64,000 nucleotides of DNA from Cantharellus purpuraceus (GCA_025174535.1 JALBUN010000023.1:620001-684000); one strand, 5' to 3'. Positions 14,057 to 29,088 are shown, counted from the stretch's first letter. The notes: a model not told the origin generated them from the letters alone. Translations and numbers: made by a program.

Positions 14057-16897
14057 ATGCTGGCAAGACATATCCTGCTTGCTTCTAGCTCTCGTCGCCT
14101 GTCCCCGAAGCCCTCTGGTAGCCTCACGTTTCCTCGCCTACTGACGACTTTTTCACCCCCTCCCAGGTCCAAGATTTTTCGTCGCACATTTGTCGTGGCG
14201 AAATGGTCTGCAATCCTTGTTGGTTCGACCGCTCTCGGTGTTTTTGTCATTGGAAGCTGCATCTTTGTACATGACGCCTTCACTTACAACGAGAAGCATC
14301 TATTTGGAGTACCGGTGTCTCCACTCGCATTGCAAACTAAAACAGGCGGCCCAAAGAATTTGCCTATTGCTACACGGTTCTTACGAGACGATGAAGATGA
14401 AGAAATGATCAAACTATTAGACAAGCCTCGGCTGGTAATAGTCGGGGGCGGATGGGGGGTTCGTCGTTTACAGTTTCACCCATTGCTTTTCCTATTAACC
14501 CGGGACCATTAGGCGGTCAGTGTTCTCAAAACACTCCAGAAAGGACAGTATCAGGTTTTCGTTGTTGCTCCTGATACTTTCAACACTTTCACACCACTTC
14601 TACCATGTACGCCAAACGTCGCTTATCTCACCATACTTACTTATTGTGTTGGCCAAAAGCCGCTGCTGTGGGAACTGTCCAACTTCGTACCCTTGTAGAA
14701 CCTTTGCGCAAGATCATTGCGCGTGTCAGAGGTCACTTCATCTACGGTAAAGCAGTTGACCTTAACATGAATGAAAGGCTCCTGGAAGTGGAGATACCCA
14801 CTGTGGATCGGAAAGGCAAACACATATATATCCCGTCAGATGCGATTTATATTATCCATTGATTCACAGCACTGAATGTCTGGCAGATATGACAAATTAG
14901 TTATCGCGTGTGGCTCGACTTCTGCAACTCACGGTGTACCTGGCCTTGAAAACTGTCTTCAGTTGAAGACCATTGGAGATGCCCAAGCTATTCGAAGGCG
15001 TCTATTGGGCAAGCCTTCTGCCGGTTTCTTTGAATATTTGTAACTGACAACCTTCTTAGATAACTTTGAAATGGCATCTCTGCCAACGACATCTTCTGAA
15101 GAGAGGTCTCGGCTACTAAGCTTTGTAGTGTGTGGTGGTGGCCCAACTGTGCGAAATAATGCATATGAATACGAAGACGTAACTAATTCTTCCGCAGGGC
15201 GTTGAGACAGCTGCGGTGCGTCCCACTGACTTTTCTAAGGAAAGTTTTCTCATGAGGCTATAGGAAATCTATGATATGTGCCAAGAGGACATCATCAACT
15301 ATGTCAGTACTTATCTGAGCAGAGCAGAGTTCCACATGTTAACCTTGACATCATTTAGTTCCCGAAACTGGTCCGAGAAAAAGTCAACATACATGTCGTC
15401 CAGGCTACGGGGCATATTCTCAATACTGTAAGCAAGAAACCTTCTTCTATTATGGTCGCCTTTTAACACCAAGAGAACCGTCAAACAGTACTCCGAGGGC
15501 ATCTCAAAATACGCGGAGGTACATACAACCCATTACAGTGGTATATGTAGCTCATGTTATGCTCAGGATAAATTCAACCGAGATGGCGTCAACCTGATTA
15601 CGAGTGCACGGTATGTTCCTTCTAGGTCTACACGGCTGAGTAGCCGATGATAGATGCAAATTGAACAGGGTCAATGAAGTTTATCCGAACAAAGTAGTGT
15701 ACTCGATGAAGGACCCTGAAACCGGCGAAACAGTCAATCACGAGATACCCACTAACTTCGTTTTATGGTCAACCGGAATTGCGATGAACCCATTTACGCA
15801 GCGGGTATCGAACTTGCTTCCTAATCAAGTACACCGTAAGGTTAGTCATTCAGACGACACTTGCTTTTAGGGGTTTTGAATGGTAACTAATTAATTACAG
15901 GCTATAGAGGTGGACTCACATCTGCGTGTAAACGGTGCCCCGTTAGGAACGGTTTATGCTATAGGAGACTGTGCAACTGCAAGTCTCTTATCGTTTATCT
16001 GTTTCGTCTGCTAACGATAGCTTAGATTGAAACGAACATTGTCAGTCACCTCTTGGAGCTTGTAGAGACTTCCGACAAGAATCATGATGGCAAAATAGAC
16101 TACAAGGAATGGGAAGCTATGGGTAAGCATTGTTTGTGACCAGGCACTTCGACTTCTTTAAGTGACATGAGTTTAGTCGAACATATTAAGAGAGTATTCC
16201 CAAGCGCCAAGGAGCATATTGCTCAGGTCAGTTGCGCCTGTTTAGTGATGCTGACCAGGTCTAATCGCAAAGTGGTATAAACAAGGCCCGAGAGCTGTTC
16301 ATCAAGTATGATTTCGACCAAGACAGTATCCTAGGCCTCAACGAGCTTGCTGAGCTTTTACAACACATTGGCAACAAAATCACATCACTTCCTCCTGTAC
16401 GTTACTTGATATTATTTATCACATCCTCGGTTCTTATTTACTATTCCCACTGGCAGACTGCCCAGGTGGCTTCGCAGGAGGGTAAATATCTTGGTAGAAA
16501 GCTGTCAAAGCTGGCAAAGCAGGAGCCCATCCTAAAGCAGAATGACATCCACGCTACAGACGAGGCGGTGTCCTGTCCATTTGAGTACAAGCATCTTGGA
16601 AGTTTAGCTTACATTGGGAATGCGGCTGTATTCGATCTAGGCCAGAATTATTCGTTCATGGGGGGCTTGGTGCGTTTTAGTGAATGGCTTCTTTGCTTGT
16701 TGGTGAAATGCATTCTCCTTGACAGCTTGCCATGTATGCATGGCGCAGCGTGTATTGGAGTGAACAGGTCTCCGCACGCACTCGAGCTTTGTTAATGTTC
16801 GACTGGATAATCAGGTATGCCTTTTTCTACCATCCCCAGTGCAAATGACGAGCATTCTTCCAGGGGCATTTGGGGGCGAGACCTCTCACGGTTATAA
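14057..16897 (+). CDS. NDE1: Alternative (type II) NADH:ubiquinone oxidoreductase with EF-hand, mitochondrial
   Basis: Rotenone-insensitive flavoprotein that passes electrons from NADH to ubiquinone without proton pumping. The Arg/Ser-rich start at 14057 and a hydrophobic segment near residues 50-75 suit an intermembrane-space-facing external enzyme. The FAD-binding motif begins LVIVGGGWG. The NAD-binding motif FVVCGGGPT-GVETAAE is split by introns near 15150-15265. A canonical calcium-binding EF-hand loop DKNHDGKIDYKE lies near 16073-16110; a second loop, DFDQDSILGLNE (about 16310-16345), is weaker, with Ser at loop position 6. The C-terminus reads IRGIWGRDLSRL after the last intron, ending in TAA at 16895-16897. 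About a dozen introns interrupt it. External location is inferred from the N-terminus and the EF-hand. Confidence 0.93.
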
Positions 16898-17014
16898 AGA
16901 CTATAGATGCGGGCCCGGGTATACCTATCGTCAAAACGAAGTGTTATACATGTGGAAGAGACTAGACTTTGAACAGATATAGACTACTTGCGGCGTAATT
17001 ATTATACCGTCTGA

Positions 17015-18934
17015 TTATTGTTCTTGCCATTCCAGTGAGCCTATAAGGGCAACTCGACCTTGGAGTGACCCGGGACCAGGGGAAAGAACAGTCATTTGTC
17101 GAGCAGTAATATCTATTGACATACTGTGGATCTCCTAGCGTGAGCCTGAAAACCGGTGGGGAAAAAGTAATAATGCAAGCGCACACGATCAAGAAGCCTA
17201 CAACGTCACTGTCAAGCACAGCTGTTTCGTCAGTCAGTCCACCTTCAACTGGTGCAAGAAGAGCGAGGACAGCATTCAGCAATCCTGAGCCGCCTTGTGA
17301 AGGATCGACGACGACTGGTTGCATCTCATCTACAACCCGCGATGCGCCAATAGGAAGCGCCGATGTCGGGGCCATGGCCTCTAGAGCAATTAGAAAATGA
17401 AATTAGCCCCGTTACAAATTGATGATGGGACAAGTGACCTTCGCCTATCCGATAGATTGTCAAGTCGCTAAATTCGATAACTAGAGAATGCGGTGATAAC
17501 GAAAGTTCTTCTAGCGCCTCTCCTCCAAGAGTGGCTGGTGATACCCCTGGTGGCAACGGAAGTGATTGGCCGTATAAGTAGGAATGTAATTGTAAACCGT
17601 GCACTCGTGATCGATAGGCATAATCCAATTCCACGACCTTATGAACACGATCAACATCCCGTAAACCAATATGAAACCGCTGACACTGACTCCACCAGAT
17701 TTGGGGATTTTTATAACAGCTAGTGAAGCCCCGAACTCGCGACGCATCTCAACATTGAGTTTTTCGTGCCCAATGACAACTATCACGTTGACTAAAAGTG
17801 GTTGATTGAGTGAAGAATGAGCAAATAAAAACCAGCTGACTTTTGAATAGATCAACACAAGTTTTGATAAATGCATATTTTTCTCCAGGCCCTGACTTGC
17901 CATTTAGTTGCTGTGTGGCAAAGTTGGCGGGTGTGTCGACAATTAAGCCAGAAACAGAACCTATAAGAGCCATCGTGTTAAAAAAAGCCCTACGTTACCA
18001 TAAAGGCCCAAAAACCTGATAAATCGTTTTGTAGGCGTTCAGTGACCTTTTTCGCTAGAATTTGAATGAGTCTGTCCATGAACTTCGGATTTCGTCTTGT
18101 TTCTACATGGCCAAACCAATAAACGAGGGGAAGCAGGGCAGAAGATGTCAGAGCTGTAGGTGCTGAAGTAGCTGAAGAACCAAGGGGATTTTCTGGTGAT
18201 GATGTTGGAATGGGCATGTTGACTGGACAAGCTGATATTGTACCAGGGACCGTCCATCCGCCCTGGATATTGCTCGAGTGAGCTTTTGCGACTGCAGCCA
18301 TTGATGACTATACTTCGCCAGGATCCAAATTCACTAGTATTGGGGACCAACCCTGTCCCGCACGAACTGCATAATTCGCAATAATTTTGCAGGCAGTTGT
18401 TTTGCCAGAATTTTCAGGACCAATCACGAGCACCCGTGGAGGATCGTTTGAGGTTTCTACAGAGCCAGGAGCAAGTGGAGAACCGCGCTGTGTACGCCGA
18501 GCCCGAATTCTCATCTGTTCAAATGCCAAATGCAAATTTGCATAAGTCATCATAGGTGTCTCTTCAGAAACATATTCAGTAGACGGCCGCCCTATGACGT
18601 GTACAATGGACATGATTGGTCAACGGATAACGAAACAAGACTGAAATAGACGTATCTCGAGAGTACATCCTTGCCATGTGAAGATCGCAGCTTTGCATTC
18701 CGAACCAAACAAGAACGTCTTGCCAACTGCAAGCTCAGCGCCGAAAACTTCGGCAAGACCAGAAACAAGCTGAAGGGAGTCAGCTTGCCTCGTGCCCACT
18801 GGACCTGCAACTCAAAGGTTATAACCGACCTTAACTGCAAGAGACGTCTCTGGGTCTAGCTCAAATCGATATTCCGTTCCTGGATCTAGCCTCCATTCTT
18901 TCGCATCCACTGGTGTCTGAACTTCGGATTCCAT
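17015..18934 (-). CDS. CLP1: mRNA cleavage and polyadenylation factor CLP1
   Basis: Subunit of cleavage factor IA in pre-mRNA 3'-end formation. In animals the orthologue is an RNA 5'-kinase tied to tRNA splicing. The start at 18934 gives MESEVQTP, followed by [14 protein letters not shown] and, across a 60-nt intron, [16 protein letters not shown], matching the N-terminal domain. The P-loop is GPENSGKTT (about 18415). The next splice yields [17 protein letters not shown]. The C-terminal domain includes SDVVGFLIV joined across a 61-nt intron to [18 protein letters not shown], ending in TAA at 17015-17017. The Walker A Lys and Thr are intact, so ATP binding is likely; kinase activity cannot be judged. 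It is divergent from the adenosine deaminase gene. Confidence 0.92.
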
Positions 18935-19361
18935 CACCTAGAAAGATTCACAACGGTCGTGAAAGCACCAGATGTAGGTAGAGCTTGTTTTTCAATGTCT
19001 TTCAAGGTTCGAACCTTGTGTCAAGACAGTCACGGAAACCCAAATTTCTCACGTGACCTATGTTCTAGCCGGTTGGACAGCCAAAAAAATACGCCCACAA
19101 GATGTCAATGAGTGAAGTGTACTTATGGTCAAGGCTCTGAGGCCGATTATCAGACTAGAGTTCCAGTAATAATTTATACATCAAATCCTTCCCACGCCGT
19201 AAGCAGATGATTGCTCAAGCGCTCATCAGAAATCCAAGTCATGTGTTACAGTTTCCAGTATACTTATAAAGGCCAACAACAGTGTGTCATGGTTCCGCAC
19301 GGCCGCACCACTGTAGACCCACTTTAAGGCATACATCAACGTCTCGAGTTTCAAGGGTGAC
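18935..19361. promoter_or_regulatory. Divergent promoter region CLP1 / adenosine deaminase
   Basis: 427 bp without a gene. It contains a perfect 16-bp palindrome CAAGGTTCGAACCTTG at 19003-19018 and a TCACGTGA site at 19049-19056, both within 125 bp of the CLP1 start codon. Confidence 0.5.
19049..19056. promoter_or_regulatory. TCACGTGA palindrome upstream of CLP1
   Basis: E-box-type palindrome 115 bp upstream of the CLP1 ATG and about 305 bp upstream of the deaminase ATG. Confidence 0.35.
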
Positions 19362-21491
<2,130 letters not shown>

Positions 21492-21994
21492 CTTCAACAC
21501 CCCTCGCAATACCCAGCACGAGACATCGTTCAACCGAGGTCTTTACTTTCATGTACGTTTCTAGATGTAGTACAGTAGGTATTTTTTGTCTACCATTTCT
21601 GCCGCGTGCATGTAGATATCAAGATGCCACGGCAATTGAAAGTCGCCCTGAGATACGGCAAGCAGTGATTCCAGACAATCATTTCGAGCGTGGATGTCAA
21701 TTAGCAGCTTGTATATATACAGATCAGAGACTCTATCAACAGACTTCGGACTATAGCTCAGAGTGACTTTGTCTTGATCATATATACCTAACGAACTGGC
21801 GGTTGTAGCTTGACTATCGTCGATTCTCGTCGACTCCATGATACATAGATGGTGCCCTGATGGTGCACCATCAGCACCGTTGATTTATGTATATCTGACT
21901 ATGACAACCCTATGACAATTCCTGTGTCATTTCCTTGTGTTACTCGGCCTTCCTTGACCATCCACTGCACCATTTGTTGAATAAAGGTATGTCT
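21492..21994. other. Convergent 3' intergenic region with palindrome
   Basis: 503 bp between the convergent ends of the deaminase and tryptophan synthase genes. I see no gene. A perfect 18-bp palindrome lies at 21857-21874. Confidence 0.55.
21857..21874. repeat. 18-bp perfect palindrome between convergent genes
   Basis: CTGATGGTGCACCATCAG is its own reverse complement. GGTG/CACC bases outside it extend the symmetry imperfectly (GGTGC on the left, CACC on the right). It could form a cruciform or a hairpin in either transcript, or bind a dimeric protein. The role is unknown. Confidence 0.5.
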
Positions 21995-24626
21995 CTACAC
22001 ATGCCAGTCGAGCCTTTCTGCCCATTTCCCAGGTAGCAGTTCAGAGATCTGCTCCACATCCTTATCCCCCCGGCCCGAGAGACACTAAGCCCTCTTTAGC
22101 TAGAAATTAGTCTACAAAGTATGGGAGTAAAACTCACCAAGACAACATCAGCCTCTTTTGGAAGGTTTCGAGCAAGCTCTACAGCACCCCACACAGCATG
22201 AGCAGATTCCAAGGCAGGAATGATGCCTTCTAGCTGGGTGCAGAGTCTAAATCCACGAAGCGCATCTTCATCCGTAGCAACAATGTATTCTGCCCTTCCA
22301 GAATCTTTTAACCACGAATGCTCTGGACCCACCCCTGGGTAATCAAGACCCGCACTGATAGAGTGCGTCTCGATGATCTGGCCGGTGGGAGATTGAAGCA
22401 AGTACGTTCGCACGCCATGCAACACTCCAGGGTGTCCGAGGGATAGAGTGGCACTATGATGCTCAGTATGGACGCCTTATAAAGAATATTATGGTGCAAG
22501 TTGGAAGTGTCAGATAATTTCTCACCTTCACCTCCAGCCTCAACACCAACCAGACGGACAGTTTTGTCACCAATAAAATCGTAAAATGTTCCGATAGCAT
22601 TGCTGCCGCCTCCCACGCAAGCCACTACAGCATCGGGGAGTTTGCCACGGGCCTCAGAGAGCTGAGATTTGATCTCGCGACCAATCACCCGTTGAAAGTC
22701 TCGTACAATTGTAGGAAAGGGATGCGGCCCGATTGCTGACCCAACCAGGTAATGCGTCGTCGACAGATTGGTCACCCAGTCTCGCATCGCCTCATTAATG
22801 GCATCTTTAAGCGTGTTAGAGCCGGATGCGACTGGAATCACCTAGGTGTAAGCGGGGCTGTTAGGAAACAGCAGATAAACGGGCGAAAGTAGCAAACTTT
22901 TCCACCCAACATTTTGATCCTGAATACGTTGAGGGCTTGACGGCGCACGTCTTCGGCACCCATGTAGATCACACATTCTAATCCAAAGCGTGCACATACG
23001 GTAGCCGTTGCAACTCCGTGCTGTCCTGCACCAGTCTCTGCGATGATGCGTTTCTTACCAAGACGTTTTGCCAGGAGAATCTGCAATTTATGTCAGAATC
23101 AAAACTATGCACCTCGGATTGTTTCACCTGTCCTATCGCATTGTTGATCTTATGGGAGCCGGTATGATTACTAGCAGAAATCAGATGATAATCGCAAAAT
23201 AAAAAGGAAAAACAAACAGATCTTCTCGCTTAAGCCATATTTTAGCTCCACCAGCGTGCTCGGTCAATCTTTCGGCAAGATACAACTTTGAGGGACGATT
23301 CATATAACCGTAAAAGCCTTCAAATTCCTTCCAGAACTCAGGATCCGCCGATGCTGACTTGTGTGCTTCCTCCAATTCCACAAGACAATCAACTAGAGCT
23401 TCAGGAACGTACTGTCCACCAAATTGACCGAAACGTGCGGGTAAAGAAGACAGCTGGGGGAGAGCTTTAGGAACCTCAGACTTCGATACATTGGCACTGT
23501 CAACGATGTCGTGAACACCATTCACAACTTGAATGGGAACAGGTGATCGTGACTCTTGACCCCTAATGTCCGCACAGTATTGCCGTATCTTTTCGGCTAC
23601 TTGGTCCAGCGGGGTGGTCTTGATCACCTGAACGACCTTGCTCCCAACGACGACGCCATCAGCGCCCGCATCAACTACGTATTGAAAGTGGGCACTGTTC
23701 GAAACGCCGAATCCAACAGCCAGATAAGCAGAGCTGTGGTCACGTACTCGAGCGATAATAGCGGGAAGTTGATTATTGATATTCTCCTTGTCAGAAGAAC
23801 CCGTAGTGCCCATCTACTAAAGCAATATTAGCAATTACCTGGTTTCAAAGACACACCCACCTTCGATACGATATAAATGAAAGAGTCGGCAATGGATGCC
23901 AAAAGCTTTATTCGAGGAAGTGATGTCGACGGGGCAATGAGTGGGACATATGATAATCTGCAGAGATATGTTGATTGCGAGAACGAAAGCGGGGTCGAAA
24001 CATACACTTACCCGTGTGAAGTGCACAATTCTCTGAATCGGATAGCCTCCTCAGGAGGTAGATCCACCATGATGAAGCCATTTGCACCAGCTTCCTTAGC
24101 ATCCTTTACAGCATTTGATTCGCCATAAGCTAGTATGGGGTTATAGTAGCCTATGATAGTGTAAGCGACGATTATTGAATGCATATATTAACCATACCCA
24201 TAAGTAAGACCGGGGCTGTCAGACCCTTTTGACGTGCAGATTTTAATTGAGAGAGACATATAGGATAGTCAACATTGTTTCCAAGGGCCACCTGTTTGTA
24301 CATGTGACTTGTAAGCATCATGTCCATTCCTACCACGAGGAATAAGCATACGGTATTAGACTCCTGGATGGCCACTCCATCAGCAATGGGATCACTAAAG
24401 GGCATCCCTAGTTCAATGATATCTGCGCCTCCCGCTTGCATAGCTAACATAATTGGCACTGTAGCATCGATGGTAGGAAAACCTGCGGTCACAAAGGTGA
24501 CGAATGTGGAGGCACCCTGGGGAGACAAGAGAAATAAATCAGTAATATCTTTGTAGGAACAGATGGTGGCTGAAAACATGCCTCAGCCTTTCTGGCCTTG
24601 AAAACATTTTTCAGTCCCTCAGTCAT
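21995..24626 (-). CDS. TRP5: Tryptophan synthase (fused alpha-beta)
   Basis: Bifunctional enzyme for the last two steps of tryptophan synthesis, with the alpha and beta subunits fused as in other fungi. The start at 24626 gives [15 protein letters not shown]. The alpha catalytic region has [17 protein letters not shown] with the active-site Glu and Asp. Alpha continues through [20 protein letters not shown] to [21 protein letters not shown] linker near 23500 leads to beta, which opens with [16 protein letters not shown]. The PLP lysine motif [13 protein letters not shown] lies across introns at about 23125-23160, and [10 protein letters not shown] binds the cofactor phosphate. The C-terminus [13 protein letters not shown] ends in TAG at 21995-21997. 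All key residues appear intact. It is divergent from the asparaginase gene across 281 bp. Confidence 0.96.
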
Positions 24627-24907
24627 GGTAACGGTCGACTCAATGAAGTGAGGTGTGGCTCCAAATTACTTAGCAGGAAACTGGCGCCTACAAATTTATG
24701 CATAAGCGAATATAAGCGAATATTCTCCCACGGCACTTGTTACGTCGTACCTGGCCCACATATCCTAAACCTGGTCGGTTATAGGTTCCTAGCGCTCTCG
24801 AATATTGGACTGTAATTAATTTCTATAGTATCAACTGAAGCCACTGGTAGCAGGCATCGCCAATCTCACTGCTCAACGCTGCAGCTTCCCTTCGTTCGTT
24901 CGTTCTG

Positions 24908-27349
24908 ATGACGCATGCAGCCAACGAATCTCGTGTCCTGGTTATCTACTGTGGGGGGACCATAGGCATGCTCAAGTCTGACAATCAGGGCTATGTTCCC
25001 GAGCCTTTCTATCTCACCGAAACACTTCGTGCACAAGCACGGTTTCACGACCCACACGAGGACTCTTTATTTTCACATTCGAACACAGTACAAGGCTTTA
25101 GAAACTGGAGTCAGAGCGGTAGCTCTACTCCCCTTCATATAGCTTCAGCCACAGTCTCTCAGGCAGAAAAGTCTTCAAAGCATACTCTTCTCGTTCGTTC
25201 TTCTCATCCCATCAATCTACTTCAGGGGATTCCTGGCCTGCCGGATTATCCAGCTTACACAAAACTAAGTGACGCCTGCTACGAGGCTCATCTCCCTAGT
25301 CTGGTAACACCTGTTGGAAATGGTCCAAGGATTCGTTATGCAGTTCTTGAGGTATCTCGATGCTGTAGATCCAGAGGCTTGTTTGCATTTACCATGCATA
25401 TTCAGTGGAGCCCTCTTCTTGACAGCAGTAATTTGGAGCCCACTGACTGGGTTAGAATCGCGACAGAAATCGAACTCAATTATACCTTCGATGCATTTGT
25501 GATTCTTCATGGAACAGGTCTCTCAGGGCCAGTAATGTTGGAGTTCAAAGCTGACGACACGGCGTAAACCAGATACCATGGCTTACACCTCGAGTGCTCT
25601 GAGCTTTCTTCTTGAGGATTTGGGAAAGACCGTGGTACGCCTCATCACCTCAGTCATTGGTTGACCAATTTCACTATAAACCGCAACCGATCAGATTCTC
25701 ACAGGAGCCCAGATTCCATTGTCTCAGCTGAGAAATGATGCCGTGGATAACCTTCTAGGCGCGTTATGTATCGCTGGTCAATATATCATCCCGGGTAATG
25801 GAAGTTTTTTTTTTCTTGTCCAAGTTTGGGCTGACTACGCGTAGAATGCTGTTTATTTTTTAACCACGCACTATTTCGAGGAAACAGAGTATCAAAGAGT
25901 TCGTCCATTGACTTCAAGGCATTTGATAGTCCCAATTTTCCACCGCTTGTGAATGGTATGAAATGTACACAAGAGTCCCGCACATCCTCACATTCACCCT
26001 GCTCAGTTGGAATTGATATTGTAGTCAACTGGAATGAAGTTTTGCGTCAGCATAGTGCAAGAAAGTTTCATGCACACAAACGTGTGTCAACCAGATCAGC
26101 TATTCACGTTGCCACTTTCCTTTGTCACCCCCATGCTGACTCTATCTGTTCTAGAGATGTGTTCCAATGTTGGCAAGTTCGGTAACAGCTCTTCCGTCAA
26201 GTTGGGCTCACCAAAATCCAGCAACCTTAAGATTATTTCCTGGAATAACCGCCCTAGCTGTTCGCGCATTCCTAGCACCTCCTATTCAAGGGGTGGTTCT
26301 GGAGACATTTGGATCTGGGAATGCGCCTAACCGGCATGACCTCTTAGACGTTTTCCAAGAAGCGTGTTCCAGAGGCGTGGTCATCGTGGCTATCTCGCAG
26401 TGCTCCAAAGGTAGTGTTTCCGATGCGTATGAGACAGGACGAGCCTTGCTTGAAACTGGAGTAGTCCCTGGAGGCGATATGACACCGGAGGTAAGTGTCA
26501 TCTTATGCCCTATACATCCACTCACGGGTTATGTGTCAGTGTGCCTTAACAAAGCTATGCTATCTGCTTTCAAAACCTGAGTTGTCCCCAGATCAAATCG
26601 GCACCCTTGTACGGACACCACTTAGAGGAGAGCTCACGCTTTCTACACCGTCACTGGGAAGCCAGGCATCCGTAGACGACGGCCTTGAGAATGTCCAGGA
26701 CGTGTTGTCACACATTATTCGTATTTCCTCACCCCGTGGGAATACTTGGACATCTACTGCAACTTCCGGAGATGGTACTGCCGCGGTGGCGCCCTGGGCA
26801 TGGACAAATGCTGAAACCTTGAATGCTGAATCCGCATTGCTACCTCATTTGATTCATCTTGCAACCGCACGAAATGACCTCGAGGCGCTTTCGTGGTGTA
26901 TCGATTCAAGCGTGTATGAAGACATCGCTTCTCAAAGTACGGAATACACTTCAACAGTTCGTGCTGCGGGTATTGTCAACTGTCTCGACGCAGCTTCTGG
27001 TCGCTCCCCACTTCATGTTGCCTCTCTCAACGGTAACACCGAGGCCGTGGTGATGTTGCTCGGTGCGGGGGCGTCGGTGCACGTGAGGGACTCATTAGAT
27101 CACACTGCCCTGTACTATGTGAGTGTTCTTAGTCGTAGGTTTGAGGTATCTAAAAAAAAATCAAATTTCCGTGAGGCGGCACGACAAGGGCACGAAGTAA
27201 TTGTAGACAGGCTCGTGGAGGCAGGTGCTCTCTTAGGAGGCTCAGATATCACAGGGGGCTTTGTTTCATTGGCAGTAGCCAGATCTACTCGGTCAGCTCT
27301 GCACACGTGGATCAAAGCCGGAGCAAACATTGACAGCAAATTCCCTTGA
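24908..27349 (+). CDS. Asparaginase (type I-like) with C-terminal ankyrin repeats
   Basis: Hydrolyses L-asparagine to aspartate and ammonia; the eukaryotic 60-kDa form carries ankyrin repeats. The first catalytic Thr motif VIYCGGTIGM lies near residue 12. The second, HGTD-TMAYTSSALSF, is created by splicing an intron of about 53 nt near 25523-25575. ILTGAQIPLSQLRNDAVDN follows. The C-terminal third has ankyrin units, for example GRSPLHVASLNGNTEAVVML and AARQGHEVIVDRLVEAGA. The intron between ALYY and AARQGHE (about 27120-27176) lacks stops and is a multiple of three, so read-through would still be open. The gene ends at TGA 27347-27349. The last ankyrin unit looks short, so the C-terminus could extend through an unrecognised splice. 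Confidence 0.88.
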
Positions 27350-27453
27350 AGTGAGGCCGAGAAAATTTCCATTTGCAGTAAGCTATGCGATTGAGATAGA
27401 ATTAATTGAACATACACTAAATTGCCTACAGGTAGATCAACATGAATTAGACC

Positions 27454-29074
27454 TTATTCTTCCTCAACTTCCATTTGAGATACATCACTGGGATTGTCTT
27501 CATTTTCACCCTCCAAGTATGATGTTAGAGTTTTTGTGAACACATTCATCTGGGCTTTCTGAAATGTGAAGGGACTGGCCAAGAAGTCCAACTGGGCAAT
27601 AAATTCTGGTGTTTCTTGTTCCAGCAGTTGAGGGGTGTAAATGACCTTCTCAATAAACTGCCCACTTCGTCTCGCACTCGTAGGGGTCTCCCCGCCTTCA
27701 GCCTCTTGAAAAAATTTCAGAGTGAAGTTGAGACCTGCAGGATGCTCTGCATTAGCATGTACAAGTCGTATAATGTCACACGCACTCTTATTGTTACTTG
27801 TGGTCTGGACACAAGTGTACACTGCATCGTCCTCCTTATACTGCCCAGGTTCATGCCTAACATTTGTGACCAAAATACCTGTCAATTCCTCGTACAAACG
27901 AATTACCAAGGCATGCTTGGGATCTGCTGATTTTGAGCTATGCTTTGAGCCAGAGGAAGGTGGATTTCGAGATGTCAAAGCCTTGGTATTCTCAATCTCG
28001 ACTTTCAAATCTGCGCGAAGCACCTGAACTGTAAAGGAAGAACAGTAAGATGGGTTGGTGGAAAGAGGGAAAATATTAGCGGACTCGTGACATCTAACTC
28101 TTTTATCTTAATCTCCCCCTGGCTGATCGTCTTGTCCTTTTCTTTGATGACTTTCTTTAACTTGCTCACTTCGCGCTGAACATCCTGTTTTTCCTCATCC
28201 GCCGTTTCACGAGTCAAAAAGTGCAGAGATGTGCTAGCACTGGCACTGAACCGAGACAATGTATCAACACGTGACAGTGAGTCCTGCAGCTCCTGAATCA
28301 TGTCATCTTGGGCTAGATTATGTATCAGAGCTGCTCAATTAAACGAATCAGTCGGCCATGCCTTTCAATCTAGCCTCATACTGAGCCCTCTGGTTGTGCA
28401 ATAACTTTTCTGTCTCGTTTTGACGTAGTCGAAAGACTTCGTCCAATTGGCCCGACACACGATCACGCTGGTGGATAACCTACCTTCCAGTGGCGTTATT
28501 TATAGTGCGAAGACAATACGAACGTGTTACTCACGTCGTCGAGTTTCTTTTGTAGACGCACCAGTTGCGAGTGCATCCTTTCATGATCTCTCCTCTTCCC
28601 ATCGCCAGTTGTGAACTTGGCGGCCACGCGCGATACACCAATATCAACATCCGTTTCACCTGCAGTTTCCTCCATAACTGCGGCTTCTTCCTCGACGCCA
28701 GCTTTTCTCCGTCGGACTGGAGCGCCTGTGGTACCCTTCCCTTTGCCCTTCGAGCTGACTGACCGGCCATTTGTAACGGACCTAGGGCCAGTGGCGACTC
28801 GTCCCCTTTTTGCAACCGCAGAATGGATTGCTTCCTCATCCGAAGATACTGGAATAGCATCTACAGGGCCCGGTTTCTTTCCTGTATTGTCCGTGGATGC
28901 CAGCACATTCTTACGTTTAGTGGATGGTCCCGCTACCAGATTTGACGCGGCTCGTGTAACCAGCTGGGGTGCATGTTCAGAAGACACTGGCAACGTTGAT
29001 CCGTAAGCAAGGCACGAAGTGGTGACGCAATAAAAACGAGTGAACATACCAAACTCATCGCCAGAGGAAACCAT
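27454..29074 (-). CDS. PCS1: Monopolin complex subunit Csm1/Pcs1
   Basis: Kinetochore/nucleolar clamp protein; Csm1/Pcs1 cross-links kinetochore microtubule sites and tethers rDNA. The start at 29074 gives MVSSGDEF, spliced across a 63-nt intron to VSSEHAPQLVTRAA. A basic, Ser-rich disordered region follows, then coiled-coil segments (HSQLVRLQKKLDDV; EVSKLKKVIKEKDKTISQGE). The C-terminal globular domain is recognisable from RLYEELTGILVTNVRHEPG, DDAVYTCVQTTSN and GLNFTLKFFQ. The acidic end SDVSQMEVEEE stops at TAA 27454-27456. Family assignment rests on this C-terminal domain and on the coiled-coil-plus-globular layout. A TCACGTGA site lies 15 bp upstream of the ATG. Confidence 0.85.
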
Positions 29075-29088
29075 CGAACTCCCAAATG

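Noticed and set aside
19003..19018. Possible tRNA because of the GGTTCGAACC core
   Set aside because: No acceptor stem, A box or anticodon arm can be built around it; it is kept only as a palindrome.
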